From NCBI GenBank assembly GCA_011391405.1, contig JAABQQ010000165.1:1-37086 (forward strand): DNA of 37,086 bases. The letters are read 5' to 3'. Shown here in pieces: positions 33,347-37,086 of this stretch. The translations under genes were made by a program, and so were the position numbers. The stretch is from Gammaproteobacteria bacterium (GTDB lineage: Bacteria > Pseudomonadota > Gammaproteobacteria > Steroidobacterales > Steroidobacteraceae). Below the pieces are notes generated by a model. It did no database searches. It was not told the DNA's origin and was given only the letters and a program-made list of their open reading frames with translations. Within the stretch, counting starts at the first letter, position 1, and every line of letters starts with the position of its first letter.

Positions 33347-34263
33347 CGGTCATGCGGCCAGAGTGGCAGGAGGCTGAGAGTGCGGCGCGGGCCGCCCTCG
33401 CAACCGAGGCCGACACGGCGTCGCTTGCCATGGCGACGTTCGAACCCATCGCGGGCAGCCTCAGCAATTTTGCCTGGCACGTGTCGGTGCCTGGCCAGGA
33501 TCGGTTCGTGCGGTATGCACGTGCGGGCAATGAACAGCTTGGCGCCGACCTGCACGCAGAAGGTGAGATTCTCCGCCTCGTCGCCGAGGCCGGGCTGGCA
33601 CCGCGAGTTGTGCGTTGCGATCCGTCGGCGCGGCTGCTGGTCACGCAGTGGATAGCGAGTTCGGAAGGGGTTCCGGCGGCCGGGAGCTGTGATCGCACGA
33701 TCCGGCAAGTAGCGGCGTTGTTGCGCCAGCTGCACGCACTGACGCCGCCACCGGGCGTGCGTGTCGTCGATTTCGCGGTGCAGGCCCGCCGGCTGGAAGC
33801 CGCCCTGCCGGCGGCGGCCGTGCGGCCCGCACTCGCCGCCTGCGCCGAAGGAGTCCTGTCGCGACTCGGCCCGCGTCACACGAATGTGCTTTGCCATCAT
33901 GACGTCCACGCACAGAACCTCGTGACCGAACCCACTGGTCGCCTGTGGCTGGTCGACTGGGAGTACGCCGGCCTGGGCGATCCGGTTTTAGACCTCGCGT
34001 CCTGTGCCAGCCAGCTGGAGTTGTCTGCCGCAAGCTCCGGCCTTTTGTGCGACGAGTACCTCCGCGCGGGCGGCACTGTCGAGCCGGCGAGGCTGGATCT
34101 CGCTCGTTGGGCCTTCGATTACGTGCAATGGCTCTGGTACCGCGGTCTGCTGGCGACCGCGGCGCCCGGTCCCGATGCTGTCGAGGCGGCTCACCGGGCC
34201 GGGCGGATCGAACGCGGCCTGCAGGTGCGTGCATCCGGGGTCTTGCGCTGCAATAATCACTGA
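33343..34263 (+). CDS. Thiamine-kinase-like phosphotransferase (APH/choline-kinase fold)
   Basis: A 306-residue kinase of the aminoglycoside phosphotransferase/choline kinase superfamily. The catalytic loop is CHHDVHAQNL (D187, N192), and the Mg-binding motif is LVDWEYAGLGDP (D205), as in ThiK/YcfN and choline kinases. The N-lobe shows EPIAGSLSNFAWHV, equivalent to the nucleotide-binding loop of ThiK. It starts at ATG 33343, overlapping the permease stop by four bases. In this operon the likely job is to phosphorylate thiamine to thiamine monophosphate after PnuT entry, trapping it in the cell; ThiL would then make TPP. Choline or another small alcohol remains a formal alternative. Confidence 0.87.
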   Translation: MTVMRPEWQEAESAARAALATEADTASLAMATFEPIAGSLSNFAWHVSVPGQDRFVRYARAGNEQLGADLHAEGEILRLVAEAGLAPRVVRCDPSARLLVTQWIASSEGVPAAGSCDRTIRQVAALLRQLHALTPPPGVRVVDFAVQARRLEAALPAAAVRPALAACAEGVLSRLGPRHTNVLCHHDVHAQNLVTEPTGRLWLVDWEYAGLGDPVLDLASCASQLELSAASSGLLCDEYLRAGGTVEPARLDLARWAFDYVQWLWYRGLLATAAPGPDAVEAAHRAGRIERGLQVRASGVLRCNNH

Positions 34264-34292
34264 TTCGATCACAACGACCGATGGGTGCGAGC

Positions 34293-34610
34293 ATGGCGAA
34301 GATGGTGGTGACCGACCGCGACGGCAACGTCCACGAAGTCGAGGGACGCATCGGCGTCAAGCTGATGGAAACGCTGCGAGAGTATGACTATGGCGTCACG
34401 GCCATCTGCGGCGGGCTCTGCTCGTGCGCCACGTGCCACATCTTCATCAAGCCCGAATGGATGCCGAAGCTGCCGGCACCGCAGGGCGACGAGAAGGAAC
34501 TGCTGGTCGAACTCGAGCACTACGACGCGCCGACGTCGCGCCTCAGTTGCCAGGTGGACTTCACCGAGGCGCTCGACGGCCTCGAACTCAAGATCGCGCA
34601 GGACGAGTGA
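34293..34610 (+). CDS. Adrenodoxin-type [2Fe-2S] ferredoxin
   Basis: A 105-residue electron carrier. Cluster cysteines follow the adrenodoxin/putidaredoxin spacing exactly: C39-x5-C45-x2-C48-x37-C86, seen as AICGGLCSCATCHIFI and RLSCQVDF. An additional C43 lies within the loop. Such ferredoxins serve P450s, Rieske oxygenases or iron-sulfur assembly; the spacing and C-terminal DGLELKIAQDE fit the oxygenase-partner type, but no oxygenase lies in the window. ATG 34293 is preferred because the usual N-terminus starts there; ATG 34281 would add four residues. It begins 29 bases after the kinase gene and may receive read-through from the thiamine operon. Confidence 0.92.
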   Translation: MAKMVVTDRDGNVHEVEGRIGVKLMETLREYDYGVTAICGGLCSCATCHIFIKPEWMPKLPAPQGDEKELLVELEHYDAPTSRLSCQVDFTEALDGLELKIAQDE

Positions 34611-34643
34611 TCAGGGGGCCTTCGAATCGCCGGGGAAATCCGC

Positions 34644-35111
34644 ATGAAACTTGGACCGACGCTCGAGGAACGCGTCCGCCACATCGAGGACCGGGTGGCC
34701 ATCGGCGAGCTGATCGCCCGTTACTGCCTCGTCATGGACAGCCGCGACGTCGACGCAATCGAGCCCTTGTTTACGCCGGACGCGCGGGTCTGGTCCGCCG
34801 ACGGGGTCATGGATGCCCGTGGACGGCAGGCAGTCATCGAATTGTTCAAGGGCTGGTTCACCGTGCCCGGTCCCAGCAACCATTTCACCCACGACCGCAT
34901 CGTGGAGTTCGACCACATGGACCCGGACCGCGCAACGGGCCTCGTGCTTGCGCACGCCGAGATGGGGCGCAAGGGCCAGCCAATGCTGGCTGCGATCCGC
35001 TACCAGGACGTGTACCAGCGCTGCGAAGGCCGCTGGCGTTTTCGAGAGCGCGGGCTGTCGTTCATGCGTGACGTACCTACCTTGCAGTGCCATCACGGCG
35101 AATTAACATAG
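34644..35111 (+). CDS. SnoaL-like (NTF2-fold) protein
   Basis: A 155-residue protein of the SnoaL-like/nuclear-transport-factor-2 superfamily. The start EERVRHIEDRVAIGELIARY and then MDSRDVDAIEPLFTPDARVW are characteristic. These cone-shaped proteins include dehydratases, isomerases and hydroxylase partners acting on ring or steroid-like substrates, often in catabolic clusters. H80 and D83 (in NHFTHDRIVEF) sit where related proteins have active-site polar residues, although the function cannot be assigned. It is encoded 33 bases after the ferredoxin and 11 bases before the flavoprotein gene on the same strand. Confidence 0.85.
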   Translation: MKLGPTLEERVRHIEDRVAIGELIARYCLVMDSRDVDAIEPLFTPDARVWSADGVMDARGRQAVIELFKGWFTVPGPSNHFTHDRIVEFDHMDPDRATGLVLAHAEMGRKGQPMLAAIRYQDVYQRCEGRWRFRERGLSFMRDVPTLQCHHGELT

Positions 35112-35122
35112 AGGACCCATGG

Positions 35123-36088
35123 ATGCCGATTCCGGCTGCTTTTCGCGATCGCCTCCGTCTTCCCGTCATCGGTTCGCCGTTGTTCATCGCTTCGACACCG
35201 GAACTGGTCATCGAGCAGTGCAAGGCCGGCATCATCGGCTCGTTCCCGGCGCTGAACGCGCGCCCGGCATCGGCGCTCGACGAATGGCTCACGCGCATCC
35301 GCAGCGAGCTTGAAGTTTATGCTGCGGCGAATCCCGGCTCGAGGGTGGCGCCGTTCGCCGTCAACCAGATCGCGCACGTGAGCAACGACCGGCTGCAGCA
35401 CGACATGGACGCGTGCGTGCGGCACCAGGTGCCGCTCATCATCACGAGCCTGCGTCCGCCGCGTGAAATCGTGGATGCTGCGCACAGCTACGGCGGCCTC
35501 GTGTTCCACGACGTGATCAGCGTGCGGCATGCGCGCAAGGCCGTGGAGCAGGGCGTCGACGGCATCATCGTGGTCTGCGCCGGCGCGGGTGGCCACGCTG
35601 GCCTGGGGAGTCCTTTTGCGCTCGTGCGCGAAATCCGCGAGTTTTTCGCCGGTACGCTGGTGCTCGCCGGCGCCATGTCGAGCGGGGCGGACGTGCTCGC
35701 GGCGCAGGCGATCGGCGCCGACATGGCCTACATCGGCACGCGATTTCTGGCGACGACCGAGGCCCACGTCCTGCCCGAGTACAAGCAGATGCTCGTCGAC
35801 TCCGGTTCCGACGACGTCGTGTACACCTCGCTATTCACGGGCGTGAAGGGCAATTACCTGAGGCGAAGCGTGGCAGCGGCTGGACTCGATCCCGACAACC
35901 TGCCCGAAGCGGACAAGTCGAAGATGAACTTCGGCTCCGGCGGCAACATGGAAAAGAAGGCCTGGCGCGACATCTGGAGCGGTGGGCAGGGCGTCGGCAA
36001 CGTCCACGACGTGCTTCCTGCGCGCGAAGTCATTGCGCGCATGGTCCAGGAATACGACGAGGCCCGCCGGCGCCTTGCCATCGCTTAA
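35123..36088 (+). CDS. NAD(P)H-dependent flavin oxidoreductase, nitronate-monooxygenase family
   Basis: A 321-residue FMN-dependent TIM-barrel protein of the 2-nitropropane dioxygenase/nitronate monooxygenase family. Conserved parts are LPVIGSPLFIASTPELVIEQ near the N-terminus, IIVVCAGAGGHAG (flavin phosphate-binding glycine run), LAGAMSSGADVLAAQAIGAD and MAYIGTRFLATTEA. Members include true nitronate monooxygenases, enoyl reductases and the steroid-ring enzyme IpdC, so the reaction is unsettled. ATG 35123 follows AGAGGA by seven bases; ATG 35119 is out of frame. The gene lies between the SnoaL-like and SDR genes with 11- and 15-base gaps, suggesting one catabolic operon. Confidence 0.92.
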   Translation: MPIPAAFRDRLRLPVIGSPLFIASTPELVIEQCKAGIIGSFPALNARPASALDEWLTRIRSELEVYAAANPGSRVAPFAVNQIAHVSNDRLQHDMDACVRHQVPLIITSLRPPREIVDAAHSYGGLVFHDVISVRHARKAVEQGVDGIIVVCAGAGGHAGLGSPFALVREIREFFAGTLVLAGAMSSGADVLAAQAIGADMAYIGTRFLATTEAHVLPEYKQMLVDSGSDDVVYTSLFTGVKGNYLRRSVAAAGLDPDNLPEADKSKMNFGSGGNMEKKAWRDIWSGGQGVGNVHDVLPAREVIARMVQEYDEARRRLAIA

Positions 36089-36103
36089 CCCGAGGTCAAC
36101 ATC

Positions 36104-36865
36104 ATGTCCGTGTCATTCGATCTGTCGGGCCGCGTCGCTCTCGTCACCGGCGGCAGCCGTGGCATTGGTGAAGCCATGGCCAGGGGTTTCGCGCAGTACG
36201 GCGCGCAGGTGATCGTCTCGAGCCGCAAGCAGGAAGCCTGTGACGAGGTGGCGGCGGAGATCAATGCAGCGGGTGGCAAGGCCACGGCGATCGCGTGCCA
36301 CATCGGCGACATGGATGCGCTGCATGCACTATTTGCACGTGTCCAGTCGGAATTTGGACGGCTCGACGTGCTGGTCAACAACGCCGCGGCGAATCCGTAT
36401 TACGGGCACGTGCTCGACACCGACCTCGGTGCCTTCCAGAAGACGGTGGACGTCAACATCCGCGGCTATTTCTTCGCGTCGGTGCTCGCGGGACGCATGA
36501 TGCGCGACCAGGGCAAGGGCTCGATCATCAACGTTGCGTCGGTAAATGCGGTGCGGCCCGGCCCGAAGCAGGGCATTTACTCGATCACCAAGGGCGCCGT
36601 GCTCAACATGACCAGGACATTCGCGAAGGAGTGCGGTCCACACGGCATACGCTGCAACGCGATCCTGCCGGGTCTCATCCGCACGAAGTTCGCGGGCGCG
36701 CTGCTGGCCGACAAGAGCCAGACCGAGCACTACCTCGCGACGAATCCCCTGGCCCGCGTCGGTGAACCGCAGGACCTCGCGGGGGCCGCCTTGTTCCTCG
36801 CCTCGGATGCATCAGCGTACGTCACTGGGGAGTATCTGGTCGTGGACGGCGGGTTCCTGACCTGA
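36104..36865 (+). CDS. Short-chain dehydrogenase/reductase
   Basis: A 253-residue classical SDR. It has the cofactor loop TGGSRGIG (15-22), NNAA (92-95), the catalytic S146 in NVASVNA and Y159-xxx-K163 in YSITK, ending with the usual YLVVDGGF. R41 in VIVSSRKQE suggests a preference for NADP(H), although this is not certain. The substrate is not readable. GAGGT precedes ATG 36104 at a good distance. It is the last gene of the ferredoxin-SnoaL-flavoprotein run, and a 9-bp repeat array starts right at its stop codon. Confidence 0.94.
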   Translation: MSVSFDLSGRVALVTGGSRGIGEAMARGFAQYGAQVIVSSRKQEACDEVAAEINAAGGKATAIACHIGDMDALHALFARVQSEFGRLDVLVNNAAANPYYGHVLDTDLGAFQKTVDVNIRGYFFASVLAGRMMRDQGKGSIINVASVNAVRPGPKQGIYSITKGAVLNMTRTFAKECGPHGIRCNAILPGLIRTKFAGALLADKSQTEHYLATNPLARVGEPQDLAGAALFLASDASAYVTGEYLVVDGGFLT

Positions 36866-37042
36866 GGAAGGGCAGGAAGGGCAGGAAGGGCAGGAAGGGC
36901 AGGAAGGTCAAGAAGGTCAAGAAGGTCAAGAAGGTCAAGAAGGACAGAAGTTAGATTCTTACCTTCCTGCCCTTCCTGTCCTTCCTGTCCTTCCTGTCCT
37001 TCCTGTCCTTCCTGTCCTTCCTGTCCTTCCTCTACTTCCTCT
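36865..37042. repeat. 9-bp minisatellite forming a large imperfect inverted repeat
   Basis: The left arm (36865-36950) holds nine 9-bp units: AGGAAGGGC four times, AGGAAGGTC once, AAGAAGGTC three times and AAGAAGGAC once. After about 11 bases (36951-36961), the right arm (36962-37042) holds CCTTCCTGY units at the same 9-bp period, seven good copies and two degenerate ones, so its complement is again AGGAAGGNC. The outer left units pair with the right arm through G-C/G-U pairs. The array fills nearly all the space between the SDR stop and the convergent gene at the right edge. The left arm is purine-only apart from a C (and at times a T) in each unit. Confidence 0.93.
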
Positions 37043-37085
37043 CCGTCTGCTTCGCGACCGCTTCCGCCCGAGCTTTCACGGCCTC
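37032..37085 (-). CDS. C-terminus of a protein cut by the right edge
   Basis: On the minus strand an open frame enters at 37085 and ends with TAG at 37034-37032, encoding EAVKARAEAVAKQTERK. The alanine- and lysine-rich amphipathic tail looks like a real protein end, and the frame stops at the repeat array. It is too short to identify. Confidence 0.4.
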   Translation of the reverse strand, partial: EAVKARAEAVAKQTERK

Positions 37086-37086
37086 G

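Overview
The window is 37 kb of GC-rich, gene-dense bacterial chromosome with no CRISPR array, no transposase and no rRNA. Single-subunit HtpX, proBA, a full Moco (molybdenum cofactor) pathway, ModF, methylmalonate-semialdehyde dehydrogenase, three TonB-dependent receptors (TBDRs) and a TPR-sulfotransferase point to an aerobic, Gram-negative gammaproteobacterium. A Steroidobacter/Nevskia/Xanthomonadales-like lineage is my best guess, made from gene content alone. Many gene junctions are ATGA, GTGA or TTGA overlaps, so translational coupling is common here.

Layout. 1-4432 (minus): htpX, DNA photolyase, an orphan cyclic-nucleotide-binding protein, a thioredoxin-DsbD-type membrane protein and the start of another gene. 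4630-5782 (plus): a winged-helix regulator overlapping a CHAD protein. 5766-6673 (minus): a GNAT acetyltransferase and a very acidic small protein. 6832-11032 (plus): acyl-CoA dehydrogenase, proB and proA, apparently one coupled operon behind a palindromic operator candidate. 11037-16612 (minus): a Moco operon in the order small secreted protein, moeA, moaA, moaC, mobA, moaD and a three-domain MoaE-MoeB-rhodanese fusion. 16815-18457 (plus): mmsA and tRNA-Arg(UCG). 18530-25228: one TBDR on plus, converging on a minus-strand pair of TPR-sulfotransferase and TBDR. 25342-29136 (plus): exported amidohydrolase, metallo-beta-lactamase-fold hydrolase and ModF. 29174-30082 (minus): a PhzF-family protein. 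30179-34263 (plus): a TPP-riboswitch operon for thiamine uptake (TBDR, YkoF-like thiamine-binding protein, PnuT-type permease, thiamine-kinase-like enzyme). 34293-36865 (plus): adrenodoxin-type ferredoxin, SnoaL-like protein, nitronate-monooxygenase-like flavoprotein and SDR. 36865-37042: a 9-bp minisatellite arranged as a large inverted repeat. The last bases hold the C-terminus of a minus-strand gene.

How the parts work together. The Moco block encodes conversion of GTP to cPMP (MoaA, MoaC), dithiolene formation (MoaD with MoaE), MoaD activation and resulfuration (MoeB plus rhodanese), molybdenum insertion (MoeA) and MGD formation (MobA). MogA/MoaB is not in the window. The thiamine block would carry thiamine across the outer membrane (TBDR), across the inner membrane (PnuT) and trap it by phosphorylation, all under TPP feedback. 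The least understood and most interesting unit is the sulfotransferase-TBDR pair, where the receptor carries a striking acidic tyrosine-rich segment that resembles a tyrosine-sulfation site. No system here can be called new from sequence alone; the strongest candidates are that pair, the MoaE-MoeB-rhodanese fusion and the inverted minisatellite.
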